A stretch of 64,000 bases of DNA from Ryuthela nishihirai (taxonomy: Eukaryota; Arthropoda; Arachnida; Araneae; Heptathelidae), in NCBI GenBank assembly GCA_038380435.1, contig JAWZYU010000011.1:87954501-88018500 (forward strand), in the 5' to 3' direction. Both the position numbers and the translations under genes were made by a program. The notes beneath the pieces are model-generated. The model made no database searches, had not been told where the DNA came from, and saw only the letters and a program-made list of their open reading frames with translations. Below, one piece after another: positions 21,411 to 33,203 of this stretch. Numbering within the stretch: the stretch's first letter is position 1; the number at the start of each line of letters is the position of its first letter.

Positions 21411-21425
21411 GGTTTTTTAATAGTG

Positions 21426-22345
21426 TGTAACGAAAGTGTGCTATTGAGCGATATGCGTAGTTGTTAATATATACCCTAGATAAAGTTAATTTGGCTGATT
21501 TTTTTTTATGTGCTAAGCAAAATTTTACACTCTTAAATAAGCATTTATCATTAAATTCTTTTTCGTGTATTCTCGTTGTACTGTGCCTGGCAATGCAAGT
21601 TTTAAGCCATTATCTGTGCAACTTGAATACTCTTGATAATGTTCTATTTCTGTGAAGTGTATTTATTATGTTGTATTTAGTAATAATTTTCTTTATAGAA
21701 GTAAATTAGACTTTTTTTATTAAGTGCGAAAACTTTTTCCGTTTTCATCGGTAGCCGGTAGGGACCGTGAGTTACGTAAAAGTATAACGTAGCAATACGT
21801 TGCGTGAAAAACTAAATGGCGGTCGTTATACCTTGAACTGCACTACATCGTATATCATAATATCACAATGTTGGAGTATAAATATCATCTGTTCCAGTAC
21901 CAGTTCTCCTTGTATCAGTCACTCTCTTGTGTTCTTTATGTAAAGTATTCAGGAAAGAATTTGTTTTTGGCACTATGAAATCACTTATCGGTTTGGGTTC
22001 GACTTCGCAGCACATATCTAACAATTACATACTGCAGCTTATATTCTTCTTGTCTCAATTTCTGTAATCATTGTGGCAGATTTTATTTTCCATAGCTACG
22101 GCATGGAAATATATGCATTTAAGAAACTTTTTGACATATTTTCAAATGCAGCGCCACGAGCTATCGATGTACATGAGAGATCACAGACGATGACTATAGT
22201 TCGCGCAAGCACACTAGTCAGATCCAGGATCGTAGTTCAGTAAATGATTATCAGAGTAGCAGGTACTTGGGTACCCCTAACCTCTTCTATCTGAACATGT
22301 GCCTAGTTGACATCAGTGTGCACACAAATAAAAATTTAAACCACC
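21426..22345 (+). mobile_element. possible LTR remnant
   Basis: Richer in CpG than the surroundings (GTTACGTAAAAGTATAACGT, ATACGTTGCGTG). Starts TGTAACGAAAG after a T-rich stretch and is followed near 22345-22370 by TGGTGGGCCCCGAAGGG, which looks like a primer-binding-site/leader region. No second LTR or coding sequence is visible, so the call is tentative; an old unique sequence is the alternative. Confidence 0.3.
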
Positions 22346-22499
22346 AGTGGTGGGCCCCGAAGGGTATTAAAAATCAATATAAAAGTAGTAAGGATGCACA
22401 AGAGACCTAAAATGGATGACTATCTTTGCTGAAAGCCATCATTTTAGGCTCTTGTAACTATTCATGACTTCATGGTTGCACATAACCTTTGCTCATTAA

Positions 22500-22670
22500 A
22501 GAATTTGCTGGATGGTCTTCATCAGAGGTTTCCATCTATCTCTTAACAGCTGCCTAATGGACACTCTTTTTTCCTATCCAACTCTGAGCCTTTGGAGATC
22601 CTTCTGACTTGTATATTTAGCTCACTGTGTGCAAGAAGGTGCTGTTCGAAGATAAAACAACCCAACTTAT
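22500..22670 (+). repeat. SINE family 2, 3' part
   Basis: Matches the end of 19850-20226 (CATCAGAGG... AACTCTGAGCC-like, TTTAGCTCACTGTGTGCAAG, GATAAAACAACCCAA). 5'-truncated. Confidence 0.65.
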
Positions 22671-22914
22671 TTTTTTTTATACGACAAAATTTTCTTAATC
22701 TCAGAAACTTTAAAAAATTTTGTTATCCAGTGCAAAAAGTGGTTTTGTATGTGTATTATTATTTAAAGTGGTATTTCGAAAGGTTACTACAAGGTACAGT
22801 TTTAATTCTAAGCAACATTTTATCAGTTGAATTGTTATATTTATCAATTTAATTGGTTTTCTACTCTTTTATGCAGTATTTGTTAAATTTGAGTATTAAT
22901 TTTGCATCCTTTAG

Positions 22915-23008
22915 GAATGTGCGACCAATAATCGAGGTGCAGTATATAATCTCATGTCCAGTCATGGGGATGAAGAAAACCTTGTTTACTTTACTGTTCT
23001 TATGAAAG
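22915..23008 (+). CDS. VPS18: VPS18 internal exon c
   Basis: 31 codons plus one base: ECATNNRGAVYNLMSSHGDE and then ENLVYFTVLMK. Vertebrate VPS18 has ASIHELLASHGDTEHMVYFAVIMQ here. Acceptor GCATCCTTTAG, donor GTTTGT at 23009; starts in phase 0, matching the end of exon b, and ends in phase 1, matching exon d. The next intron is 34,644 bases, carrying most of the repeats in the window. Confidence 0.9.
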
Positions 23009-23948
23009 GTTTGTAATACATTAATTTCTTTATGTTGCAGTTTACCTTTGCAACCAGGTAGTCACATCAAATGTAATAAACAGGATTCTGATATAGTTTT
23101 AGGTAAAAAGATAAAAAATAAATTTACTTTGTTAATTATAAACTTGATATTGGTTCTTCCACTGGGATGATACTCACAGGGAAGTGTCATGGTGCCTTCT
23201 AAGCTTAAAAACCTGCATCTCAACTGTTTTGGATATTGAGATTGTAGTTTATTACTCATCACAACCTAAGGTTCCAAGTTTGATTCTCAACTGTGCAAAT
23301 CTTTAGTTTTTTTAATGAGCTGACAGATTTATAATCAGTTTTCATGTGGAGGACAGAAGTTTACTGAGACAAGAATTCAAGGGAATCTACTGATATCTAG
23401 ATTAAGAAATTTTACTAGAGAGACATATCACTCACTGCTGCTCAGTTTTCTAATCAGCCATAGCCTGCAAAAAATCACACACAGAAAAACACTTTTCAAA
23501 GTGAGAAAATAACACAGACTGACTACGTACTATATTGCAACATGTTTCAATTTCCAAACACTGCTCCATGCCTTGAAGAGTTGCTGTGTTGATACATATC
23601 ATGTATTGACTCATTCGAAAAGTTGCTAATTATTGTCAATGGCAGGCCGTGAATTCAGTGATCGTCCTATGTACTATAATTATGCAAAGAATTTACAAAG
23701 TATTTAATCACTATTTGTCTGTTTAAGTAACAGAATGAAGATGAACCAACCTGGTGGTATCTGAACACAACCTCCTGATTCTCTGACCACTGAGCTTCTG
23801 ACCACTGATCAGTCTCTACTGCTGATTTTATGCTCTACAATATCTGGTCAATCACTGTCTTTGAATGCATTTTGTGGACTATATTTGTTCAGAGCCATCC
23901 CAGACATGTGCACTTGACTAGCCATGCTTCTAGAACTTCCTGGTTGAT
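23009..23948. other. start of the 34.6-kb intron, no gene seen
   Basis: No coding sequence. A segment near 23690-23745 (AAGTATTTAATCACTATTTGTCTGTTTA) resembles 24040-24090, a weak local duplication. Confidence 0.45.
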
Positions 23949-24019
23949 ATTTTTTGTAAGCAAATCTGAATCAGCTTTACTTCTGGTATGATCACTAGTA
24001 CTTTGTATTTACACAAATG
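23949..24019. repeat. 72-bp dispersed direct repeat, copy 1
   Basis: Nearly identical to 25029-25101 (TTTTTTGTAAGCAAATCTGA through TTTACACAAATGAAT, one visible difference, C/T). The two copies bracket the Tc1 remnant; the second lies inside its reading frame. Confidence 0.85.
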
Positions 24020-24273
24020 AATACCCAGCTGATCATTGATTTACTAAGTGTTTAATCACTAATGGGCTGTTTAGGTAACAGGTTGAAGAAGGGCGTAGAG
24101 GAAAAATAATACCACTTAACAGCTAAACATCACTACCAGTGTGCTTTACACCAGGGCAGGATATAAGGGGGCAAGGGGGCACACACATAGCAATACATAT
24201 TTGCATACCATGATTTAATTTGCAGCCACTTACAACGGTTAGAAGATGAGATAATGCAGCACACTTGACTACC

Positions 24274-25230
24274 TCAGTAGGTGGTTGCACCCCCATGAAC
24301 GGCAATACAGGCAGCAATATGGCGTGGCATGGAATCATACAGTCGATGGATGTGGTCCTGAGGAATTGCACACCAAGCAGCATTGACTTGCTCCCATAAT
24401 TCATCGAGATTTCATGCTTGCCAGTGAGAGGATTGCACATGTCATCTAATGTGGTCCCACAGATTTTCTATTGGGGATAAATCTGGAGATCATGTTGGCC
24501 ATGGCAATACTTGAACATGTTGCAAACATTGTTTGGAGACCCTAGCAGTGTGTACAAGAGCATTGTCATGATGGAAAATGGTCTGCTGCATGCCTCCCAG
24601 GAACGGTAACAAAATGGGCTGCAGAACCGCGCTAATCGTGCAGCTGTCAGTGTTCCCGTGATGTGGACAAGAGGTGACCTGTTGTCATATCCAATAGCAC
24701 CCCATGCCATTATGCCTGGCTGATGGGCAGTGTGCTGGTCATGAACAAAAGCTGGATCTGTCCTCTCACCAGGTTGTTGCCATACACGGACCCGTTGATT
24801 GAACAGGATTCATCACTAAACACAGCAGTGTTCCTTTCGTGACCCCAGTTTGCATGACTTTGGTACCAAACCAGACAAATGCTGTGATGGTTTGCAGTCA
24901 ATGGCAGTCGATGTAATGGTTGCCTAGAGTGCAGGTGTGCCTCATGCAACCTTTAGTTTACTGTTTGAGTTGTTTATGGTGTCATCCATGGCTGCTGACA
25001 CAGCCCATCGAATATCGCCTGCAGTGCTCTTTTTTGTAAGCAAATCTGAATCAGCTTTACTTCTGGTATGATCATTAGTACTTTGTATTTACACAAATGA
25101 ATTTTGGTATTGTGCCCACTGTCATTTATGATTATTTTGTGGTGACAAACGAGCATATCGAACAATGCGCCTATCAAGCTGTGCTGTCTGTTGGACAGCA
25201 CCCCTCTGTGACACACACTAGAACCTTCAT
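24274..25230 (-). pseudogene. Tc1-like transposase, family 3, decayed
   Basis: Minus-strand transposase of the DD34E class. In order: LHEAHLHSRQPLHRLPLTAN (24890-24949), FSDESCSINGSV (24790-24830, first catalytic Asp), MAWGAIGYDNRSPL and VHITGTLTA (24640-24720), a HHDNALVHTA block across a frameshift (about 24540-24580, second Asp), DLSPIENLWDH (about 24450-24490, catalytic Glu), RNLDELWEQVNAAW and finally HIAACIAVHGGATTY with a stop at 24274-24276. The catalytic triad seems kept but there are several frameshifts and a 72-bp foreign insertion near 25029-25101. No terminal repeats were recognised. Confidence 0.8.
25029..25101. repeat. 72-bp dispersed direct repeat, copy 2
   Basis: Copy of 23949-24019 embedded in the Tc1 transposase remnant, where related transposases have no such sequence; therefore this copy is the inserted one. 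Confidence 0.8.
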
Positions 25231-25469
25231 TTCACCACTGTTGCCAACAGCATCCAACAGTTCATGCATCCTGATGAACATAGGCAGCGACATTATGTGT
25301 AGTCCATCCAACTTCACATAGGCCTATAATTCTTCCTATCTCAAAAGCATCCAAATGATGATAAACCTGCTGAACCAAGCATTTTCAGCCTTCACGGAAC
25401 AATTTCCAAATGGACACGTCATTGGTTCCAGATTATCATTATTTACATATCTCAACTGTGCACACCCAC

Positions 25470-26510
25470 CCTTCTATTTGCATGTTTGTATGACATGTCC
25501 TTCTTGGTGGGACACTTTCAATGTCAAGCAGTGTATTTTCAATGTCATTGATGTTTCCATCTGCTCCTCTGCAATCCATTCACTCTTTACATGGGAGGTT
25601 GAAGGCAATACTTATGAGAGTGATCACCACTCCATGATCTCTAAGATCTTCCTTCCAGAATCTCCTCTTTTACCTGGCTGCCACATCATTTATTTTCTTC
25701 TGTTGGATACCCTGACATTTAAGTATTAGGGACAATGGCATGGCAGATGCTGCTACTTAGTTAGCCATGTTATTGCGTGATCTCCACTTCTGGTTTCATA
25801 CCCAAACTTATGGCAGCGTGTATATGGGCACAATGGCAAAGATCTTGGTTATAACAGATTAATAACAAACGCTTTCAAATCAAGGATTATCAAATTGTGG
25901 CATTCATCTTTTCACAGGAATCTCAAGACGAAAGTTGTACTTGTTCAGCTTCACCTAAGTCATAGTTTTTTAACACATTCTTTGGGCAGATGACCAACCT
26001 GTGTGTGAGTTTTGCAACACCATTTCAGCTATTAAAATATTTTAATTCATTGCACTTGTTTTAAACCTGAACATCATATTTATTATAGCTTTCATTATGT
26101 CCATGCCTTGTATGGTTAGACACCTTTTATCTAATTAATCGTTTTATGACCTGTTGTTGAATTTTTACATTATGCTAGTTATTTTAATGAAATATGGACT
26201 TTTATTTTCTGTTTGAATTTTTTCACTTTTTTTTTCTCAGGTGTTTTGGACTTATGGTTTTCAATTCTAAAAATGTTTTTTATTGTTTTGGTCCTTTATC
26301 TTTTACATTTGGTTGATTCTTGTTTTTATCATTTGTTTTCCATTGTTTTCTTTTGTAACTATGTTTCATGTTGTCTTTGCTTTTACCTTTTTGTGTCTCG
26401 ATTTTTAAATTTGACTGGGGGTTGAGTGACTTTTAAATTTTTGTTTACGTTAATTCACACAATATAACCTTAGTTGTTCTTGTGTAATTAAGCCTCAAAC
26501 AACCAAACCA
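25470..26510 (+). pseudogene. Jockey-like LINE with the reverse transcriptase deleted
   Basis: 25510-25665 encodes the end of the endonuclease (NVIDVSICSSAIHSLFTWEV, then YESDHHSM, the SDH motif). It is followed directly by the ORF2 C terminus: FCWIP.HLSIRDNGMADAATKLA in frame fragments at 25672-25780 (RNase H-like), then DDQPVCEFCNTI near 25990-26025 and the T-rich 3' UTR. The whole reverse transcriptase is missing, so endonuclease and RNase H-like parts are fused. It ends near TAAGCCTCAAACAACCAAACC at 26490-26510, the same end as at 4450. The hydrophobic frame at 26213-26425 is T-rich 3' UTR, not a protein. Confidence 0.7.
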
Positions 26511-27250
26511 TTTGTCTCATTATGGGATTTTTGTTGCTGTCTGCTCTACCTATCTTCCACCTGTAAATGACATCTTCGGGCCACCCTTGATAATCTTGCC
26601 TCACAACTGCTATCCCCCTTCTCAAAGGGGACTTCAATGGACATTCCTGTATGGGGCAGTATTGACACCAATAGGAAGGGTGGGTCTTCGAGCACTGGCT
26701 TGGAGGATCCATTTCTCTCCTTGTTCAATACTGGTGTCAGTACATATTTTCATACCCAACGTGTACTTTCAATGTCATTGGTTTTCCATCTGCTCCTTTT
26801 GAATCCATCCACTCTTTACATGGGAAGTTGAAGGCAATACTTATGAGAGTGATCACCACTTCATTTTCTCTAACATCTCTCATGGAGCATCATGCAACCC
26901 TTTGCATGTTTTGTACTGGAAGATTAATCTTGCTGAGTGGAGTGTTTTCAAACTATTGTGTGAGTTCATCATTCATTCATTCAATAAGGAGCCCATCAGT
27001 ATCAGTGAGGGGGAGATATAGGACTATAGCAACCATGGAGCTGCCTCTAACTTTCTTCAGACTTTAACATGGTTTCCTTGTTTTGCAAAAAAAATGTGGA
27101 ATCTTGACTGCTCTGCAGCTCATATGGCTCAAAATAATGCTCGAGTGTTGTTTTGGAAATATCAGACATCATCCAACATTGATGCTTTTAAGCCGACCAT
27201 GGTGAAAGGCTGTTACTTTTGGTGTCATGCCCACTGTCATTTACTTTTTT
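26511..27250 (+). pseudogene. Jockey-like LINE endonuclease fragment
   Basis: Begins head to tail after the previous copy. Matches the 63540-63960 region: YLPPVNDIF..PLIILPHN (cf. LDDLVSQLPSPFLILGDFN), TTTCAATGTCATTGGTTTTCC-type endonuclease end, then the linker (WSVFKLLCEFIIHSFN, SNHGAASNFLQTLTWFPCF) leading toward reverse transcriptase. Truncated at both sides; many frameshifts. Confidence 0.65.
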
Positions 27251-28440
27251 ATATGTTAGGGCGTGATGAGATATTTGGGTAGGAGCATTAATTGGGTGCT
27301 CTAAAATTGAAGGTACAATCCCTGGTGGCTCAAAATCACTGCACTACAGGAACACTTTATAAAATCAATTTATTTACATATATATGCACACTTCATATAT
27401 GCAAATGACTGTCTTTAACTACACTTTGGTCTTAACTTTCACACTATGAGCCAGCCAACCAATCATGGGGCTCCTGGACCTCAAGTCTGATGAAGGATGA
27501 CACCAAGGATGTACGAGTGACAGTCCCTACTTGACCATCCTCACCAAGATGCAGCTGAGTCTCTCCTTTCTCTCGCTGCTCAGACAATTCATGTGACCTG
27601 TCAGAGGGGTGAGGGAGCACTAGAATTGGCCAATTCTAGTGCTCCCTCACCCCTCTACTAGTGCTCCCTCACTAGAATTGGCCAATTGTCAGAGGTACAC
27701 TAGAATTGGCCAATTCACCTGACATTTCTGCTACATCCTTCTGAAGCTCTTTGTTCAGTAAGGTTCAGCCAGGAAGTCATGGCACCAGATTGTCTGTTGG
27801 CATCTCAGGTGAACACCGTATCTTTACACACCTTCACCCATTTAGAAATTGAGACAGAACCGCGTCTCAATTTCGACCATCCACTATTCATGAACTCGGT
27901 CAACTTTTTTCATGAGATAGAGTCTGTGGCTGATGATCATAATACCACCTGCTGAAAAAACAGAGTTCTTTCCCTTTCCACAGTCTAAAAGTAAATTCTG
28001 AAATTCATATCATGAATCAGTCTGGTCTTTGCCCCTTGAAGCATACAGTTCAAACTTCGGGCAACAAATAAAATTAAACACTGAAAGTTTTCATATGATG
28101 GAAAAATAAATACTTTTCACTGTCAGCAGTGTCACTACTCAAGTGGCAGCACTCCACTGGTGATAATTCCCATCAATGGGGTACACCCACTTGTATACAA
28201 AGTCACACTACACGGTATGGAAAGTCCACATTGTCCCATACGTTGACACTGTTCTGTGCTGCACTCTTTGCAGTAGTTTTTGCTTTTCAGTGCCAGAAAG
28301 AGATGTGGAGAGGACTGGGTTGGCATGGCAGACCTAACCCTTCAGCAGATGATGCACCAAGCTTCCTCTGCATGCTATGCTTGTGTTGCCCCCCTTCACA
28401 AATATTTTCCTTCCTAATCTGAATTCATAGGTTCACTCTG
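27251..28440. other. intron sequence with palindromes, no gene seen
   Basis: Contains the 27603-27656 palindrome and a further 11-bp-arm hairpin (27845-27855/27864-27874). On the minus strand this region would continue the Gypsy fragment of 33951-34640 if the LTR element were removed, but no integrase motif was found. Small ORFs at 28129-28422 are unconvincing. Confidence 0.45.
27603..27656. repeat. perfect 54-bp palindrome without loop
   Basis: Arms 27603-27629 and 27630-27656 are exactly complementary. The core CTAGAATTGGCCAATT recurs in pieces at 27672-27694 and 27706-27720, so several copies of one short sequence in both orientations lie within 120 bases. Confidence 0.95.
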
Positions 28441-28444
28441 CCTC

Positions 28445-29184
28445 TGTAGCGCTCCAAAGAAATGAAAAATCCTTTTAAGTTTGGACCCTTTTTCTGATCC
28501 AATTAGGTTTATGCTCCGGATAGTTCAGTCGGGCGCCAGGCAATAATTAACAAATTGCCAAATAAATAAAGAAAGTTAAATTAGGGTTCAAAATACCAGC
28601 GAGCGTTAATGAGTAAGAATTCAAAAATGATTGTCAAAACGTAAATATAAGTGCTAATCAAACAATTAACATTGCTCAAGAGAAAAAATTAGTAAAGATT
28701 CAAAAGGTTTAAATTACAAACAAATTTATTTCCAAAAATCACTCACCAAACTTCAATGAAGATACATCAATTCTGATTATACATTGCACTAACTGTGCTC
28801 CTCCATGCTTATTACTCTCTGCGCTACAGTGCGCTATGCTGTGCTCTACGTGCTAACTAACTATGTGCTCTTACTGTGACTAGCATTTCACCGGTTTTAA
28901 CAAGAGGCTTACAGAGGCCCGCACATGTCATGTTGCATGCCGGGAAAGACATTTACATAAACTGACAAGCGACGCAAGCTGTGACGCAAGAGGGGGCGTG
29001 TCCTTGTGCTCGCGCTTTAGCGAGTGACAATCGGAAGATCGGAGTTGCGCATGCGCAACTCCTAACTCTTGGAAACGAGCGCTGTGATGCCAAAAAGGAA
29101 ATAAAAAACCCCAGAATGATAAATATAACATAAATTAAGCAAAACTGGTTAAGGTAAAGTAAAAGTGAACGAGGGGGCATCACA
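28445..29184 (-). repeat. 3' LTR (element sense is minus)
   Basis: 740 bases, TGTAGCG... to ...GGGCATCACA on the plus strand. Highly similar to 33009-33950 apart from the SINE in the latter. The GGAGTTGCGCATGCGCAACTCC palindrome is at 29041-29062. Confidence 0.9.
29041..29062. promoter_or_regulatory. NRF-1-like palindrome in LTR
   Basis: 22-bp perfect palindrome whose centre TGCGCATGCGCA equals the known animal NRF-1 consensus. Also perfect at 33807-33828 and with one change at 16052-16073. It may drive LTR transcription; function is inferred from the motif only. Confidence 0.5.
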
Positions 29185-29196
29185 ACTCCCCCTTCC
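29185..29196 (-). promoter_or_regulatory. polypurine tract
   Basis: Minus-strand GGAAGGGGGAGT directly abuts the 3' LTR start TGTGATG, as expected for plus-strand DNA priming. A second, similar purine run lies at about 29862-29898 (minus AAGGGGGAGG and GGGAGGGGGA). Confidence 0.7.
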
Positions 29197-30897
29197 AAAG
29201 GGAGTCAAAAGATTTGACCTAACAGATTTTGACGAGCAAATTTTGAATAAAGGACACATCTCACGTCATTTACACATGGCTGAACATAAATAAGTAAAAG
29301 TATGCTAACGCAAATTTTGATAAGACGAACTATTCTCACTTTGACACAATTTTCCAGCATAACCAAAGGTACCTCCTCCCAATCCTCCTATCAAAAATGG
29401 GTTACAGCTATCCTATTGTAAATACATACCAGTGGCTGTGGAAGTTAACTGTATACTAGCAAAATCGGCCTACCTAGTATCACATTTTGATACAAACTCG
29501 AAATTGGCATAACTTGAACTGTACAGTGAAAAAGGTTAATACACTCCTAGCTTCCTTAACTTCTAGAAAGGTTAAAGACATGAAAAGAAAAAAAAGTCAT
29601 TACATATGTTTTTAGCGGGGTGATAACTTCTGCTTATCCCCTAACCACAATCAAAAAATACGTGAGAGCTAAATTCTTCTCCTAAATCACATAAAAAAAA
29701 AACGGGTATTCGAACACCATTATCTCCTCCTAATTACATCAAATATGCAAAGCTAAGAAAATTCAAATTTTACAAACAAGCAGGACTGTAATCATCCGCT
29801 ATAATTCTTCTCCTATACACAGCAATCACGAGCTAGCTGAAATAAAAAATCATTAGATACCTCCCCCTTCAAAGCTAACGTCCCCCTCCCAAAGGAGTTA
29901 TGCTGGTAACAATTCGGTCACCAGACTATGTCATTTGGGGACAGCTCCAAAAAGGTACACACACAAAAAAAAATTCTGCAGTCATCATCATGGTCAGCTC
30001 ATATATATACAAATAAATACTGCCAATATCATCCCAAAAACTACGCATCATTGACACATAAATATCACTGATGACACTGAACAGATTTAAACACATATAC
30101 ATAACATCGTATCTAAGAATAAAGAAAAAATATGTGTAAATAATTTATAATATATGATGATAGCATTTCAGCCAATCACTTTTTACATGAATCTCATTTT
30201 TTTCATACATAAATTCACTTGGGAATGCACGTTATTTTACAATACAAAATTTAAAAAATGAAAAAATATTAAATCACTAATTCACTTTCACTCTCCTCAT
30301 TCATATCCATAAATATTTTACAATTTCTAAACTTCCCAATATCGACTTACAAATTTTCAGCTATCAGTCACCTGGAACGAAAAAATCTACAAAAATACCC
30401 TTTAAATCACGTTAATACAATATAACAACTAGAACTTCGATGAACAAGAATATAAAAAAAATTCTATTCACACAGTATAAACTTGAACAACAGTAAATTC
30501 ACTTTCCGAAAATAAATATCGAAACTCCAAAGTTTCAACAAGAAATTAAACATTGCTAACTATATAAATCACAATAAAGCTTCTTCATCTTCATTTATTC
30601 CAGAGAAAAGAGAACATCTATAAATCAATAAATGCCAAGTGGAAGAATAATAATATACTTAAATTTCATTGTTGGCACTCCATTGCTATAAATCATCCAG
30701 TCGGGTTCAGATGACATCTTTCCGTCGTCGTTGGCTTGCTTCAAGTAATATCGTTGCTGAAGATCTCGCTTGTAACGTCATCTTTGCTATGTTGACTGCT
30801 TCGCTGCCGGTTGACACTCTGCAGGATCTGGTTGATGCATCAGTATCTCGTCGCTACGTGCAGATTTTTGAAGAACTTGGTCTTGTACTTTCTAGGC

Positions 30898-31443
30898 TTA
30901 TTGGTGTCCGCCTCCAAATAATCCTTCAACAGTTGAGGACTTCCAAAATATGCCAGACTTGTCAGGAATACTTGCGGTCGGCACAATTTCTTGGTTGCTT
31001 TTTTCTTCATTAAAATTAGTTTTCCTTAAAGCAGACTCAAAAATATTTTCATCATTATTAATTTCCGTTAAAACTTCTACTTCAGAAACCTTTTCATCAA
31101 CTAAAACTGCTTTCTCATAAGGTTGTTCTACTTCACAAACTTGGTTATCTAAAATTGCATTAATTGCACTAACGGGACATTTTGTAGGTGCTTCTTGAAC
31201 ATTCTGCTTTGGACTACAAGATAATTCAAATAGTCTACAGGACCGCGGCTGCACTATCAATTGACAATTGTCATAATTATCATCCAAAACTTGTTCCTTT
31301 GAAAATGGAAGATCGGCTTCTGTATCATTACGATCTATTACTTTAGTTACTTTGTGGCAAGTATTAACAAAAGGTAAAGCCATAGTGGCAAGACATAACT
31401 CATGAGAGGGCTTTTCGTGAGGAACTTTGGCCTCTCGCTTCAA
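30898..31443 (-). CDS. unidentified linker ORF of the LTR element
   Basis: 181 codons downstream of gag on the same strand, opening MKREAKVPHEKPSHELCL and ending VEGLFGGGHQ. Rich in Glu, Val, Asn and Ser; no aspartic protease DTG/DSG, no zinc knuckle and no membrane segment visible. Its position fits the region between gag and pol, so it may be a leftover of gag-pol linker or a truncated polyprotein part. It is the longest undisturbed frame in the element, yet without a recognised domain. It could be a remnant of selection or simply the youngest stretch. Confidence 0.45.
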   Translation of the reverse strand: MKREAKVPHEKPSHELCLATMALPFVNTCHKVTKVIDRNDTEADLPFSKEQVLDDNYDNCQLIVQPRSCRLFELSCSPKQNVQEAPTKCPVSAINAILDNQVCEVEQPYEKAVLVDEKVSEVEVLTEINNDENIFESALRKTNFNEEKSNQEIVPTASIPDKSGIFWKSSTVEGLFGGGHQ

Positions 31444-31478
31444 AGATCCTAATTCAAGTTTCCCGAATTTTCATTCCT

Positions 31479-32555
31479 TCAATAACAATATTGTTCCATG
31501 TGTCCTAGTCGGCCACAAAAATCACATCTGAAAGTTTCTCTATTGTTCTTAAAAAATGTTTTAGGTCTAGTGTCATTGTTCGAAGCTTGACATGAAACAA
31601 AATCTCTGCTTCGTTCATTCTGCATTGTTCTAGGCGCGTTCAGCACAAATTGTCGGGACCGTGTAACTTCCGGTCGTGTGGGAGTTTTTCTGCAAGACTC
31701 AACCTGATAGCGCTGCTTTGGCGGGGATTGCATCCATTGTTGGTTAAATGCAGTTGCTGCAGATTCTCTTCTTGCAGTATATTCGAGCCAATTTGACTAA
31801 ATCTGAGATTGAGTTCACATTTCGTACTTCTAGGAATTCTCTAATGGGCAAAAGCAATTGAGACAATATGCAATTTACAATATCAATTTCAGCGGCATCA
31901 GCATCATACAGCTGGTATAACTCTACTGTACCCCAGATAAATTTTTCTATGTCATCTCTTTCCCTTTGTCTTCGTGAAAACAACTCTATAGCTAGTTCTG
32001 TAAAATCATTATAAGTTGGATATATGTCCATGATTTCATGTTTAAATTCTTCCCAATATTCAATTCCATGACGACATCCTACATTATTCCACCATTGCTT
32101 AGCACATCCAATTAGACAAGATATTGCTAAAACCATCTTTTTGTTGCCGGGCACTTCATGTAAATGGAAATGCTCCTCCTTGGACTTGACAAATGTCCAC
32201 AATGATGGACATTTCGAACCGTCGAACCTTATCTCAGGTAAAGGCCAATTAACATAAGGACTATAGTTAATAGATGGATTGGCAAATCGTCGTTGTGACA
32301 GTTGATAATACTCTGTTCTATCACTTGCTTCTGACCGAACAGAAAATGAACCTTATGTTTAAAGTTTCTACATTGGTGAACAGACGTAGCATTGTCAGCA
32401 AATTTAGGGGTTGTTGTCGTTCCCCTTTTCTCCCAAGGATCATTAAGCAGATTCATTAGCACTTCTGCTTCCTTCATTACATCTTGCAACCTACCCTTTA
32501 CTCTTTCTAAGTCGGGAGTCATTATGGCAGAATCCGCCATATTGTTAGCAGACAT
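31479..32555 (-). pseudogene. gag of the LTR element, frameshifted
   Basis: Three blocks in different frames: 32555-32229 (start MSANNMADSAIMTPDLERVK), 32202-31744 (152 codons) and 31733-31479. The middle block has the retrotransposon gag signature: HLHEVPGNKKMVLAISCLIG, AKQWWNN, WEEFKHEIMDIYP, AIELFSRRQRERDDIEKFI. The last block ends with a CCHC zinc knuckle (CDFCGRLGHMEQYC) near 31480-31530, the nucleic-acid-binding module. At least two frameshifts separate the blocks, so this copy is inactive, but damage is light compared with other elements nearby. Confidence 0.8.
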
Positions 32556-33159
32556 GTTTAGCGGTCTGCCAAAATTTTGAATTTTGAAAACCTTTTTTTA
32601 ATCTTGAGCAGCGCTCAAAGGTACTGCTATACAACAATACTAAAGCTACAACTAAGCTTGCAAAAATATAAATTTGCTTATCAAAAAAGTTTTTCTATCG
32701 TGCATATGTACGTGTGTGCCCAGACACTTCTAATCCTTACATAAAACAAATATCTTAATTATCAGCAATAACTGTGCTGAAACTTCAGTACCTTTGACTA
32801 ATACACAAAAAAGTTAAGCTTCTTGCTCAACAAAAATTTTCGGCTTAAGCTGCCATTAAATCTATAAATAGTACATACAACTAACTTTGACAATCTCGTT
32901 AAATAACATACAAAATTTATACACAAATATACAGTCCCTATTCTTGGACCACTATCTTTTACTACTGGTGAGTCCCTTTTTGAGTGCCACTTCTTTTAAT
33001 TTAGCCTCTGTAACGGACCAAAGAAAATGACAAATATTTTTAAGTTTGGACCCTTTTTCTGATCCAATTAGATTTATGCTCTGGATAGTTCAGTCGGATG
33101 CCAGGCAATAATTAACAAATTGCCAAATAAATAAATAAAGTTAAATTAGGGTTCAAAAT

Positions 33160-33203
33160 GCTGCCTAACCACTATGCCTTAACTGGCATAGTGGTTAGGC
33201 AGC
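33160..33203. repeat. hairpin with 19-bp arms at SINE border
   Basis: Perfect arms 33160-33178 and 33185-33203, loop TTAACT. The right arm is the head of SINE family 3; the left arm is its inverted copy, absent from the other LTR. Confidence 0.9.

Noticed and set aside
26213..26425. Hydrophobic ORF resembling a membrane protein
   Set aside because: Translation of the T-rich 3' UTR of a Jockey-like LINE; the same kind of frame appears at 4173-4463 in a sister copy.
30669..31013. 114-codon plus-strand ORF
   Set aside because: Antisense to the linker ORF of the LTR element and without a recognisable domain.
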